Shown here: positions 10,083-19,693 of the stretch, piece after piece | Numbering within the stretch: position 1 is the stretch's first letter | Layout: each line of letters begins with the position of its first letter | DNA from: Urechis unicinctus | Lineage: Eukaryota > Annelida > Polychaeta > Xenopneusta > Urechidae | Reading direction: 5' to 3' | DNA: 64,000 nt | Assembly (NCBI GenBank): GCA_034190875.2 | Contig: CM067355.1 | Span: 38,426,848-38,490,847 of the forward strand | Position numbers and translations under genes: made by a program | Notes under the pieces: generated by a model | The model's database searches: none | The model's input: only the letters and a program-made list of their open reading frames with translations | What the model was told of the DNA's origin: nothing

Positions 10083-13000
10083 GTGAGTTGCTCATAATTG
10101 TAGTTATTACAGAGCCCATATATCTATAAAGTTTTCGCTACACACAATAGGTCTTCTATCACTTTTTGTGTGATTTAATGAGTTATTCTATCTCGTTAGC
10201 GTGGTGAATTCACGCAGGTCCTTAATTATATACCTTATAGGCCTTTACGCCTTTTTCATAGTATTCACAATGCCATAGGCACGAATCATGTAGACGCCAA
10301 AGCAAACTGTTTCGGCGTCAAATTACTATGCTATTAAAATCCCTGGATTCTGGATCCCAATTTGACGGTTTATTAATCGTTTGTGAAGTGGGATGTTTTA
10401 ATCCAACAACTCTTTCAAAATATGCGTGACTAGAATCATTGCATGCTTCTCCTTTCATTACAGCTTGTGGCTGACCACACAGGCGCTAATTCATCCAAAT
10501 CATTTGTAGAATGCCTCACCGAAAGTAGGGACCGAATTGTTCGGGAGTTAGAGGAGTTAGACGATATCCTAGGGTATCTGGTATCGAATCACGCTATAAC
10601 TCGGGACATGAATGATGAAATAATGACTCAGAACACAGAGAGGAAAAAGGTTAGGAAGCTGTTGGATTGACCGTGGTTTCTTGGATTCTTGCTGGTCTCT
10701 TGCTTTTGGTCACTTCAGGGGTTCTTCTGATGTACCGATTGTATAGGAATGAGACAACGTTAACGGGAATGCTCTTTAGCTGGAAGATATCGAAAATGTG
10801 GGCGGACTATGACATTGGTACGGGGAGAAACACATAAATGGAATCATTCTGTCAGGCAAAGTGGACATTTTCTAACTTATAATATTGTCAAGAGGGGACG
10901 TGTACTAATTTGGGAGATATTTATTTAAGTAGTAAATTCCATCTTTCAAAAGGTTGATTTGTGCTGTCATCAATAATTCTGTTATCTGCAACACTCGCTT
11001 CTGCAATAACAGTACTTTGGATACCCGTTGCCAGCTGAGAGAGCTCGTTGTGCTTTATCAGATTTAAAGCATTGTCAATCGTCTCAAACGCATGTGTTAA
11101 TCTGTTGGTTTAGGCAACCATTGCATTAACATGGTCTTTTAAGATGTTTACATCTTTCATACTTGACTCCATTACTTGTATTTGTCTCTCGATTTCACCC
11201 TTCGTTTTGGGACAAACGCGATACGGGGGGTGGGGGGGGGAGGGTGGCTTGGAGACGAATGGGACTTGCCGGTGTCGATATGATGTCGGTGAACATTAGT
11301 GGAACCCAACTCTTTTAAATTGGTGGCAAAGACATCACAAATTTTCCCAATCAAAACCAGCATTTCTTCGTTGTGGGGTCAAACTTTGATTTGTGTCAGA
11401 AAAGCCTGATACTTTTGCTATAGAAATATATTTGTCAATTGTGTCTTGAGATGTAATTGGCTCTATCTCATAGATTTCATTGTGCTGGAGCTTAGTGTTG
11501 GTCGCTACTCGCTGTCCAGCTGTAATACTTATCGCGTCGTCAATTTGGATTAAAATGTCTTAAGCTTGTCACGCCCTTATTTACATTAGTCACTGATGCG
11601 GCGCCTTTCAGGCCTGTTTTCACAGGTTAACCTTAATTAGGATCTGTAACGTTAGTTGTTATGACGGCCACAAGTGATTCGCTTCTGGGTGGTATATTAC
11701 GACGGCGGATTTCATAATGGTTGAGTCCAGTACGCTGAACATATTGACAGATAATTGCCTGTTTTTCAGTTTCAACTTGTTTCCTGCAAAGCAAATCGCC
11801 GCATTATGAGGCAGTAAAAGTCAATTCCCAATATCATACAATTGTGTATTTCTTCCAGGACTTGGAAGTTGCGTTGAACTGGCAATGACCCTAGAGATGT
11901 ACCCTACTAAAATTTCCCAACACAGGAATGATATGCCCATCTACACTGGTGACAGATGTAAGCTTACAGGACTTAAGGTCAAAATTGCTCTGGCAAAAAT
12001 GAGCGAGTAATTAATGTGTGGTGTAAGATACTGAGGCATGGGTGTCTAGCAAGGCTTGGGCTTTGTAACTATTAACTGTCACTGGGATGATGTTGCCGGA
12101 CATGTCAACCTCACTGGTGTTGACAGAAAGCGACGGTACATGATGTGTATGTAGTGCGACGGGATTAGGCACGGATTTCACATCGTTACAAGCGGGAGCA
12201 TTAGTGGAATTAGGGGCCTTTTTGTCAGCGCCAATTTGAGTTCTGGCACTTGTTCCATCCTCTTGGTGCCTATCTCTTGAGTATGTTATCTGTACCCTTG
12301 AGGCGCAAATTCCTAGGGTGGGAGAATCGAATGGGGGTACGGTATGTTATCTGTACCCTTGCGACTCTAGATATAGGCGCAAATTCCTAGCATGATTGAA
12401 GGTGGGAGAATGGAATTGGGGTACGGTATGAGTTGGACGAGGAGTGGGCGTGGAGAGGGTGATATGAGGCGGGTGAGGACGCGTACTGATCGCACGGCGA
12501 TTGACGTAGTTTTTGTAGCTTTGTTCGACAAACCCTCTCAATATGGCCAATGCGGTTACGATATCGACATAACTCATTTCTAAAGCGACACTCATGGGAT
12601 TTGTGATTGTTTAGACCACATCTGTTACATGATAACCTAGAATGACTTTGGTACCGCGTTGTGGAGGGTCTTGATTGCTGGGTTGGTTCTTGTGGGGTTG
12701 GGGCTGTGGTAGTCTGCGTCCCAGACTTCAGGGGTTCCGCTTCGCTTAGCGCCGTTGGCGAGACTATTGAATATCATTAACATGTAAACAGGGTCGGCAG
12801 ACAAGGGGCTAGGGGACCTTGAATAACATACATAAGTTGTTTAGGGTAAATCCAGTTTTGCTTTTGCCTTAGTGATATTCATATTTCTAACATTGAGGCG
12901 CGCAAGGGGGCAGTGATGACCTATATTCTATCTGGCTGTGACATGTAACAACTAGCCGAACAGACTAACAGTCGATCGAATGCTACCTTGTTGAGGCCCC

Positions 13001-15484
13001 GTTTGGCTCAAAAGAGCTAGTAATAACAAACAAGCACCCTAGGTACACAGCCACAGACGGTGGTAATTAGTGTATACAGAAGAATAGTACCGACCACTGG
13101 ATAACTAAACAGGGGTAAGAGGTTCATAGTGAGAGTATTGGGGATATTTTATAGTGCAATGATGCAGTCACTTTTGTGACCTTTCGTTCAAGAACCGAGC
13201 CGGGTACAAAACAAGCTGACATGCTCGTTCGAATTCTACCAAGCAGCGATTTTAATACATAGTCATACCTTGATGCACTTTATTTTATAATGATATTTCG
13301 AAAATTGTACTGAGTTAGCTGATTTACCTTCTTGGATCATGGTTTCTTTCAAACTTTGCACATTACGAATAGTTCGGGGTACATCCACTTCCGCTTTCGG
13401 TTTGGTGATATTTCCTGTTCAAACCGATTTCAGTTTTAGGGAACGAGAGGTATACACAGGGTACAAGTAGATTTAGAAACAGTTGATGGACAGGCGGGAG
13501 TGAATTCAATACCTGCTGAATAATTAATATCAATGAGTAAATACGAATCGCAGACGTGCTTATAGAATCAAGGCATTGGTCTGCCCCACATGTCCTTCAT
13601 CCTTAGGCCAACGATATCAGCTTTGCTTGTTCATGTGGGGATGCACACGCAATCGAATATCGTTCTCTCTATGCTCTCCAGAAACATGGAGAAAACGCAT
13701 TTATTTAGCAACTCCTACAATCATGTAACAAGTATGGAAATTGATTTAAAATTAATTTCAGGAGCAATGGCAGACGAAATAAAACGCCTCTTTGTAGAGA
13801 ATCGAGTAAAACTGGCAGAACAAATCTTCTTGGGCGATGCCATGTGGGATCATCTCCGAGCTGACAAGGTTCTGTCTGCCGCTCAGCAGGACAAAATTGT
13901 GGTATGATGTCAAATTGTGAACAAGCATTTTAAACAATGAATGATTTCAGCACATGACCTTTTGATCGACTTTAAAAAACGATACTAGTGGTGTTCTTTT
14001 TCAGCTAAACAAGACCTCATATGAACAAATAGGTGCTCTGCTAGACTTTCTTGAAAGGAGACCAGGCGAAGCAGTCAAAAGCTTCTGCAAGGCGCTCCGT
14101 GCGACCAACCAGGATCATATAGTCGATGGCTTACTGACCCCGAGTGGCCCTACTAAGACCTCTCCTACCAGCAATCTACCAGGAGGTTAACAGACACTTC
14201 AATTTCAATTTGCGGCTTAGGTCGAAGCTTTTAAAAGAACAAACACCCGTTTCTAGCGACCTTTATTGTTGTGCCACGCATTGCAAAATTAAATTTTCTT
14301 GCGAAACATAATTCCCAATCATCACTATTCAAGTTATCACCTTTAGATATTACAATATTTTGGGCTGTCTCTCATTTGAATAAATCCGTCCAATAAAATA
14401 TATATAAGTATTAAAATCAGAAAAGTAATATATCTAACTTCAAGTATTACATGACGAGAATGATAGATTCACTTTTGTAGTTTATTACTCCTGCTGAGAT
14501 TTTATTATATCATTTCATGCATTTCAGCACTGGCATTTTTCGTATTATTTGCACTAAGATATTGTTTCGTTCACAGGTGCTTCACAATTTGAACAAGAGC
14601 CAGAGGTTAAAAAGGCGAAGACTAGCGTCTCCTCTGCCGAGGCGGGACAACAGGTGGGGTGAGAGGCAGGACAACAGGTGGGGCGAGAGGCGGGACAACA
14701 GGTGGGGCGAGAGGCGGGACAATAGGTGGGGTGCGAGGCGGGACAACAGGTGGGGCGAGAAGCGGGACAATAGGTGGGGTGTGAGGCGAGACAAACAAGT
14801 TGAAAGTATCTAATGGGATAGGATCGTCGGGTAATTCAACATCACAACTCAAACCAGGCACATTTGTAAACTGAAGATCAATAGATTCAGCTCTCCATCA
14901 ACCCAATTTTGCATCCATATATCAACTTGATCGCCATGTGTTTCTTCAGTACCATCACTGACATTGTCTTCATCTATTTTGAAGCCTTCAAATTCAACCT
15001 CACTGCCCGAATTATTCAAAAGTTCGTGGAAAAACGATTCGGTGACGACAGATATGTCGCCAGTTTGACAGGTGTATTCAATGATGTTTATTGGCAAACC
15101 GTCTTTAGCTTATTGAAGCCCTAAGCCTGATTTAAGCTTATTTCTCTTCTGTATACGCCCATGTAATTGAACGCCCAATAATCTCTGAAACCCACTAATT
15201 TATTGAAGAGATGATTCTCTAGAATATGTCCTTTCAGGTCGACCTCTTGTGATAATGATATGACATACCAGCAGATGAAATACACGGGGGCAGTGGGCGA
15301 ATAATTGCCTGATTTAAGCTGTTCTAAATACGCCAAAGTATTGGACTCTGATAATAATAGTAACATAGTCGCCAAAACCTACTGATTTATGTTTTTGATG
15401 GGATGGCTCTCTTGCTTCTATTCACTCCCCCCAGCCCCGACACACGACCCAACTCACATTGACACACACACACACACACACACA

Positions 15485-15582
<98 letters not shown>

Positions 15583-16726
15583 TGTACTGCACCACACATG
15601 TATGACTTTTTTTTGGGTGCAAGGTTTTCACTCGCCGGCAGTTCACATTTACACTTTTGAAAACACTGACTGGAGCCAAGTAAATCATCTTTTTGATCCC
15701 TTTCTTTAACCGCATGCTATTTATGATATTCCTCGTTGGTTGTCCTGTGTTTCTACTTGATGTACCAATTGTGAAGTTTAAGTACGACAGGAATAATTGC
15801 ATTCTTATGCTTTCATTACAGCGTGCGGCTGACGACACAGGCGCTAATTCACCCAATTTATTTGTCGAATGCCTCACCAAAAGTAGGCAACGAATTGTTG
15901 AGGAGTTAGAGGAGTTAGACGATATCCTAAGTTATCTGGTGTCGAATAACGTTTTAACTGGGGATATGAATGATGCAATAATGACTCAGAACACAGAGAG
16001 GAACAAGGTTAGGAAGCTGTTGGATTGTGTACATAGAAGAGGGGAGGAGGCCTGTAGAGGCCTTGTTGTCGCCCTGAGGGATACTGAACAGATACAGCTA
16101 TGTGAGTTATCAGCCAGCCTCAAGGAAGAGTTAGACCAGGTGCCAGTTAGAGATGTACTCAGCATTGATCAGTACATGACTGAGATGAAGGGTATCTATA
16201 AGCAGAAGATTGATAATAGAAACGAGCAAGAACAAACCCAGTACAGAAATAGCATCGGTTTAGACGAGCACGCTCCGGTTATCATAAACCATGGCCACAC
16301 AGCACCAGACGCACAGACACGAAAGGGATTCAATGAGTTCAACATTAAAAAGACGGACAGAGAACAATTGACATTGGGCGGTATTTTTCTAACGGGCAAC
16401 GATAGACGTCGACCGCATTCAGTGCTCATGTTGGGTGGCCCCGGCATGGGCAAGACTTCCTTATGTTTCACCATCTTAAATCGCTTTGTGTGTGGTCAAT
16501 GGGGGGGGTCATCATTTCATATTTTTGATGTTATTGAAAGAGTTGGGTGACATGGGACTGTCGCTGACATTGGCTGACCTTCTTTTTGATTACACCTCCA
16601 CTGGACAGACTAAGACGCAGAAACGAAAACTGATTCGACAACTTCAAAATCGACAAGACAGAATTCTCTTTATATTGGACGGTTATGACGAGAGCGACGA
16701 GTTTATGACAGGCACTTTGAAAATTT
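10011..16726 (+). CDS. NLR-type gene: leader, CARD, CARD, NACHT (incomplete)
   Basis: My gene model uses exons 10011-10082, 13762-13901, 14005-14185, 14577-14653 and 15822-16726. All junctions are GT-AG and keep one frame. The product is a cytosolic receptor-like protein with a short leader, two CARD domains and the start of a NACHT nucleotide-binding domain. The order CARD-CARD-NACHT is that of NOD2, whose family senses microbial products and recruits CARD partners. The NACHT part has Walker A (GGPGMGKT) and a Walker B-like [10 protein letters not shown]. The model breaks at an 8-G run (16501-16508) and at the 100-N gap. No LRR or other sensor region is seen after the gap. The two CARDs could belong to separate genes, and the first CARD could start at its own ATG (13767). 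RNA evidence is lacking. Confidence 0.65.
10483..10670 (+). pseudogene. Truncated duplicate of the second CARD
   Basis: This reads [17 protein letters not shown] and on to [12 protein letters not shown], closely matching the second CARD at 15841-16026 ([17 protein letters not shown] to [12 protein letters not shown]). Similarity also covers the upstream intron end (CTTTCATTACAG). The match stops just after LLD, where the intact copy continues CVHRRGEEA; here a TGA follows at once (10668-10670). About half the CARD fold is missing. An acceptor at CACACAG before 10483 would join the leader exon in frame; the one at TTCATTACAG would give an early stop in that phase. It may be a decoy exon making a short truncated protein, or dead. 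Confidence 0.7.
10671..11165. other. Intron sequence without a clear gene
   Basis: This holds a short hydrophobic frame on the + strand (10674-10760) with no start, and a possible low-confidence extension of the retroelement fossil on the minus strand. Nothing else is supported. Confidence 0.4.
11170..12640 (-). mobile_element. Ty3/Gypsy-type retroelement fossil
   Basis: Read on the minus strand, a Gag-type zinc knuckle ([14 protein letters not shown], a CX2CX4HX4C pattern, followed by a second weaker knuckle) lies near 12515-12630. An aspartic protease-like segment follows near 11780-12140, with [11 protein letters not shown] and ILGIDF-like words. A stretch typical of the region before the reverse transcriptase ([15 protein letters not shown]) lies near 11290-11340. 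This order is that of Ty3/Gypsy gag-pol elements. The element is broken, with many interruptions, and most of pol and both LTRs are not visible. It looks old. It lies in antisense in the intron between the leader and first CARD exons of the NLR model. Confidence 0.75.
12710..12818 (+). repeat. Short interspersed core repeat, copy 1
   Basis: This starts TAGTCTGCGTCCCAGACT and ends near CTAGGGGACC. The two halves of the same core occur at 31193-31240 and 32040-32108. Here the core is continuous and lacks the 33 bp tandem repeats that flank it at 31-32 kb. The class is unknown; no terminal inverted repeats were found. Confidence 0.7.
12819..13761. other. Intron sequence, no gene recognised
   Basis: There is no domain-bearing frame. 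A frame opening at 13590 runs into the CARD exon but its first part looks non-coding. Some of this stretch may be more of the retroelement fossil, but I cannot show it. Confidence 0.4.
13762..13901 (+). CDS. First CARD, exon A
   Basis: An acceptor (TTAATTTCAG) precedes the exon and a GTATGA donor follows it. The exon starts in phase 1 (GA completes a Gly codon with the leader exon) and ends in phase 0. It encodes [29 protein letters not shown] and [11 protein letters not shown]. This is the first half of a CARD fold, helices 1-3, with the usual pattern of a short helix, a loop, and VL followed by DKI. CARD domains mediate assembly with other CARD proteins. The ATG at 13767 could also be a true start, since the domain begins right there. 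Confidence 0.75.
14005..14185 (+). CDS. First CARD, exon B
   Basis: The acceptor is TTCTTTTTCAG. The frame continues from exon A in phase 0. It encodes [20 protein letters not shown] and then [20 protein letters not shown], which are helices 4-6 of a CARD ([12 protein letters not shown] matches the LLDLLxxRGxxA signature of the family). A linker of Ser, Thr and Pro follows ([16 protein letters not shown]). The exon ends in phase 1 at a weak donor GTTAAC. If the donor is not used, translation stops at TAA two codons later and gives a short CARD-only protein. Confidence 0.75.
14577..14653 (+). CDS. Linker exon C
   Basis: The acceptor is TTCGTTCACAG. In phase 1 it reads [20 protein letters not shown] then SAEAGQQ and ends CAACAG at a GTGGGG donor, in phase 0. 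This phase matches the 5' end of the next exon at 15822. The peptide is charged and probably flexible. The donor lies in the first monomer of a 24 bp minisatellite that repeats the donor sequence, so several donors are available. Read through without splicing, the frame stops three codons later. Confidence 0.5.
14638..14795 (+). repeat. 24 bp minisatellite over a splice donor
   Basis: Six or so copies of a unit like GAGGCGGGACAACAGGTGGG plus GCGA. Most copies contain ACAACAG followed by GTGGGG, the exon C donor context, and the others have ACAATAG. The frames on both strands through this array are repeat artefacts. Confidence 0.9.
14849..15375 (-). CDS. Unrecognised antisense coding remnant
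   Basis: Two neighbouring minus-strand frames are visible. The upstream one (15375-15121) contains [20 protein letters not shown] and [13 protein letters not shown]. The downstream one (15097-14849) is acidic, with [19 protein letters not shown]. Their composition looks protein-like, not like random translation, but they are in different frames and I recognise no family. They lie in the intron before the NACHT exon. They may be a remnant of a mobile element or of a passenger gene. Start codons are uncertain. Confidence 0.3.
15462..15579. repeat. (AC)n microsatellite
   Basis: About 118 bp of AC dinucleotides with one interruption (CCC near 15488). It lies in the intron upstream of the NACHT exon. 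Confidence 0.98.
15822..16726 (+). CDS. Second CARD and start of NACHT (exon D, gap-truncated)
   Basis: The acceptor TTTCATTACAG precedes 15822 (phase 0, fits exon C). A second acceptor, GACGACACAG, would start the exon at 15841 in phase 1 and fit the leader or exon B. Residues 1-100 or so form a CARD ([20 protein letters not shown], then [20 protein letters not shown]). Residues 101-190 are a charged linker. Walker A GGPGMGKT lies at residues 205-212. After an 8-G run at 16501-16508 the conserved sequence ([20 protein letters not shown], then [13 protein letters not shown], Walker B-like) continues in another frame; seven G would keep one frame. This may be a sequencing error or a real frameshift. 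The exon runs into the N gap. Confidence 0.8.
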
Positions 16727-16826
16727 NNNNNNNNNNNNNNNNNNNNNNNNNNNNNNNNNNNNNNNNNNNNNNNNNNNNNNNNNNNNNNNNNNNNNNNNNN
16801 NNNNNNNNNNNNNNNNNNNNNNNNNN
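16727..16826. other. Assembly gap of 100 N
   Basis: Exactly 100 N, the usual placeholder for a gap of unknown size. It cuts the NACHT domain just after Walker B. Sequence on the far side (16827 onward) shows no NACHT continuation, so the gap may hide much sequence or a misjoin. Confidence 0.99.
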
Positions 16827-16854
16827 AACTTGTTATATCAAGATCGCTGAAAAA

Positions 16855-16940
16855 ATTACATTAAAATACAACGTTATGATTTTTGAGCGAAACTCAGCTT
16901 AATAGAATCATAACGAATCGTTACTGTCGGAAGATTTTCG
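16855..16940. repeat. Hairpin repeat, copy 1
   Basis: ACGTTATGATT and AATCATAACG form an inverted repeat with a loop of about 24 bases. The whole ~85 bp recurs at 17335-17426. Confidence 0.75.
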
Positions 16941-17334
16941 CCGAGAACAGTGTTTTGAGATATACCCTTCACGACCGCAACGTAGCACTTCACAGTTTCC
17001 CTGTTCTCTATCCTATGCCTGTCATAGACCAGCATTTTACTCATGTGCTCCACTTTACTAGCTTATACCTCAACCCATATAGCTAACTCACTTACTTAAC
17101 TGCCATCGTCCTCATTAACCATCCGGCACTTGATAGCTGTAGGCTGTCTAAACACCCCTGACAGAGCTCCAAACATCTGCTGCTTATATAGAACTAACGC
17201 GTATGCCTCGTCTAGAGAGCTGGGATCAACTCGGAATCATCCAGTGAAAGAATGAACTTGTCTTCACAAACTCACAATATGTCGGATTTAGACCCGACAA
17301 CTGTTTGAACACGATAGGAATTGCCCTGCACTGA

Positions 17335-17426
17335 AAAAATTTAAAGTACGATATAACGTTATGATTTTCGAGCGAAACTCACCTTAATAGAATCATAACG
17401 TATGGTTACTGTCGGAAGATTTTCGT
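17335..17426. repeat. Hairpin repeat, copy 2
   Basis: The same inverted repeat (ACGTTATGATT to AATCATAACGT) and the same trailing TTACTGTCGGAAGATTTTCG as the copy at 16855. It could be a small MITE family. The copy at 16855 sits next to the assembly gap, so one copy could also be an assembly effect. Confidence 0.75.
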
Positions 17427-17765
17427 TTGCGCAGTTCTAGACATTATTTTAACGCCCCAAATTAACATAATGACACGATTAAGAAATGCTTTGGCTTTAA
17501 TGATCATCTCTTGATCCAGCTATGAGTTATGAATCTTGGTGAGAAGGAGGTTTGGTTAACAATTGATGAAATCAATAACTTGTTGATCCCTTTATTCTCT
17601 GGCACGCTGACTAAGCATTTGAGGTGTTATGATCTGTCGTCTTTTATTGTGCACTATCAGGATTATGTCCCATCATAATGTCTCATAGTACGCGTGCTGT
17701 ATCGACACAAATAGCGTGTTATGAGTTAGCTATCACATAGTTACGTGGATTATATAGGTGAAAAC
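17427..17765. other. No feature seen
   Basis: No coherent reading frame, RNA gene or repeat was found here. Confidence 0.4.
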
Positions 17766-17769
17766 GGGA

Positions 17770-18236
17770 GGGAGGGGGGTCACTAAGCCTTGTCCCGGGT
17801 AGGGGTGTGCCGAAAACCAATACTCGTCACATGAGGTGATAATGGCTAAAAAGCATACCCCGTCTTACAAGGTATTATGTAAATGAATAACCCGTCGTAC
17901 AAGGTAAAAATGGGGTATGCGGCTTGGATGTTTAATCATCATAAATCAGATATGTTGGCTCCTGTGACAAGAATGCCGTAGATTTTCGGCGCGTCACATA
18001 AGGACCATTCATTGCATTTGCATTATCAAGTATGGGTGGGAAATCCCGGGTGATAATAATTCACATACTGAAACAAAATATATTATTTAACCCATCGTAT
18101 TTTACCCCGTCGTACAAGTACGAGGCCCAACAAAACCTGTCATTCAAGCCGAGAGGCCCAAAAAAAAAACGTACACCGTCGCTCGCGTCGCGCGGCACAT
18201 GTATACTTCCTCTATACACTTAAGTCCCCCACTCCC
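17770..18236 (+). mobile_element. GGGGGCAC-family element, interrupted copy
   Basis: Start and end match the family described at 19987-20215: TAGGGGTGTGCCG near the start, several ACCCCGTCGTACAAG words inside, and GGCACATGTATACTTCC and ACACTTAAGTCCCCC at the end. About 150 bp of other sequence (near 17935-18090) separates the two halves. This is the most diverged copy. Confidence 0.65.
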
Positions 18237-18744
18237 AACCCCAACCCGGTGGTGTTTCCACATATCACCCACGTGACCATGCGATAACTTACTTATAGAG
18301 ATGATACCTGTACGCGATAATCAAGGGCAACTTCACATCTAAATGATTGCCGAGTATGTGAAGATACTGTGACAGAAATTTCACAAGCGTTGCGTTTAGG
18401 TCGCCAGGGGGCTGATGCTGTTCTCATCTAGTGCCTCATTTGTATCCGAGAGTCCGACGAGATGGGTTCGCCTCCAAAGGCCTAAAAGCAATGAGTGGGA
18501 TTGTGATTGAGGAATGTGTAAACACGTTCTAAGTACCTGATTACTTAAAAATATTCCACGAGCACGATTGTCTTTTGAAAATGTTACCGACGATTTCAGC
18601 CTAAACGTATCTCATCAGCTTCGTGTATGGACGAGGTCAATGTCGGGTCAGCCTGCTATCTAACCTCTGACGAACATGACCTCAAGAACAGGGAGCGCCA
18701 CCATCCATGCGATATCTAACAATTGAATGGTTGATTATTCATGC
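18237..18744. other. No feature seen
   Basis: Non-repetitive sequence without a convincing reading frame. Confidence 0.4.
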
Positions 18745-18752
18745 TTAACACC

Positions 18753-18897
18753 CAGTGCCGGATTAAGCAAGTGGGGGACTGGGGGCAAACTACTCTGTGG
18801 GGGGCATTTTCTATTCGAAAACTGATTTATGGGGGCCCCATGTATATGGGGGAACCATGACATTTGCGCTACTTGCCCCACGGTTAATCCGGCGCTG
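18753..18897. mobile_element. hAT-type MITE, 145 bp
   Basis: The ends are CAGTGCCGGATTAA and its inverted partner TTAATCCGGCGCTG. The element is flanked by a perfect 8 bp target duplication, TTAACACC (18745-18752 and 18898-18905). CAG ends and 8 bp duplications are the hAT pattern. There is no coding capacity; the inside is G-rich. The perfect duplication suggests a fairly recent insertion. Confidence 0.92.
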
Positions 18898-19092
18898 TTA
18901 ACACCAGTCTCAATATCTACTGATGGTGGTAGGCATAACGAAAGATTGGTGGATAAATGTATTCGATAACATCAACTGACTATATATATAGTATCATATT
19001 TGCTACCTGCAATTTTAATAAAGCATTAGGTCATAGAGGGGTTAGTGGGCTGCAGAACAATCAGTGGGCCGTAGAAGGGTTAGTGGACCGTA

Positions 19093-19475
19093 AACATAAA
19101 CAACATTGGATGGATGCTGACTAACGTCGTCAATTGTGATTCCGATCATGAACAACATTGGATGGATGCTGAGTAACGTCGTCAATTGTGATTCTGACCA
19201 CAAACAACATTGGATGGATGCTGAGTAACGTCGTCAATTGTGATTCCGATCACAAACAACATTGGTTGGATGCTGAGCAACGTCCTCAATTGTGATTCCG
19301 ATCACAATAACATTAGACGGATTTTGAGTAACGTCGTCAATTGTGATTCTGACCACAAACAACATTGGATGGATGCTGAGTAACGTCGTCAATTGTGATT
19401 TTGAACACAAACAACATTGGATGAATGCTGAGTTGCGTCGTCAATTGTTATTCCGATCACAAACAACATTGGATG
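19093..19475. repeat. 52-53 bp satellite, left part
   Basis: About seven units with the words AACAACATTGGATGGATGCT and AACGTCGTCAATTGTGATT. The array stops at the hAT insertion and resumes at 22777. Confidence 0.92.
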
Positions 19476-19693
19476 CAGGCCACGAAATTACCACCCGCCC
19501 GCCTGCCAATGGATGGTGAAATTTGAGTCGGGCGGGTAAATAATCACAACCACTCGCCCGACTGGCGGGTAGATTTTTTCCGCGCTGACACCTCGCACCC
19601 AGTTCAATACAACAGCAGTGGTGCTCGCGTGATTAAGCGCCGCTTGAACCATAAACCCGACAAACACATGAGATAAGAAAGCTTCCCGGCTGT

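Larger units (their letters stand above)
1..10133. repeat. Higher-order tandem repeat with leader-exon segments
   Basis: A long unit is repeated. Each unit has a minisatellite array of 51-54 bp monomers and a ~1.1 kb non-minisatellite segment carrying a short exon. The exon ATG lies at 639, 4733, 7429 and 10013, so the unit spacing is 4094, 2696 and 2584 bp. The first unit is longer because it holds an extra internal duplication of about 0.9 kb (1056 onward is repeated from 1963). The fourth unit stops matching the others at 10134, where new intron sequence begins. The copies are nearly identical, so the array is young or kept uniform by gene conversion. The many reading frames in the array are minisatellite artefacts and are not listed. 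Confidence 0.93.

Noticed and set aside
10674-10760. Hydrophobic + strand frame ([20 protein letters not shown])
   Set aside because: It looks like a membrane segment but has no start, no splice context and no partner; too short to call.
13230-13250. GTTCGAATTC as a tRNA B box
   Set aside because: No A box at the right distance and no cloverleaf could be formed by eye.
15387-15880. Frames rich in CV or TH repeats
   Set aside because: They are translations of the AC microsatellite.
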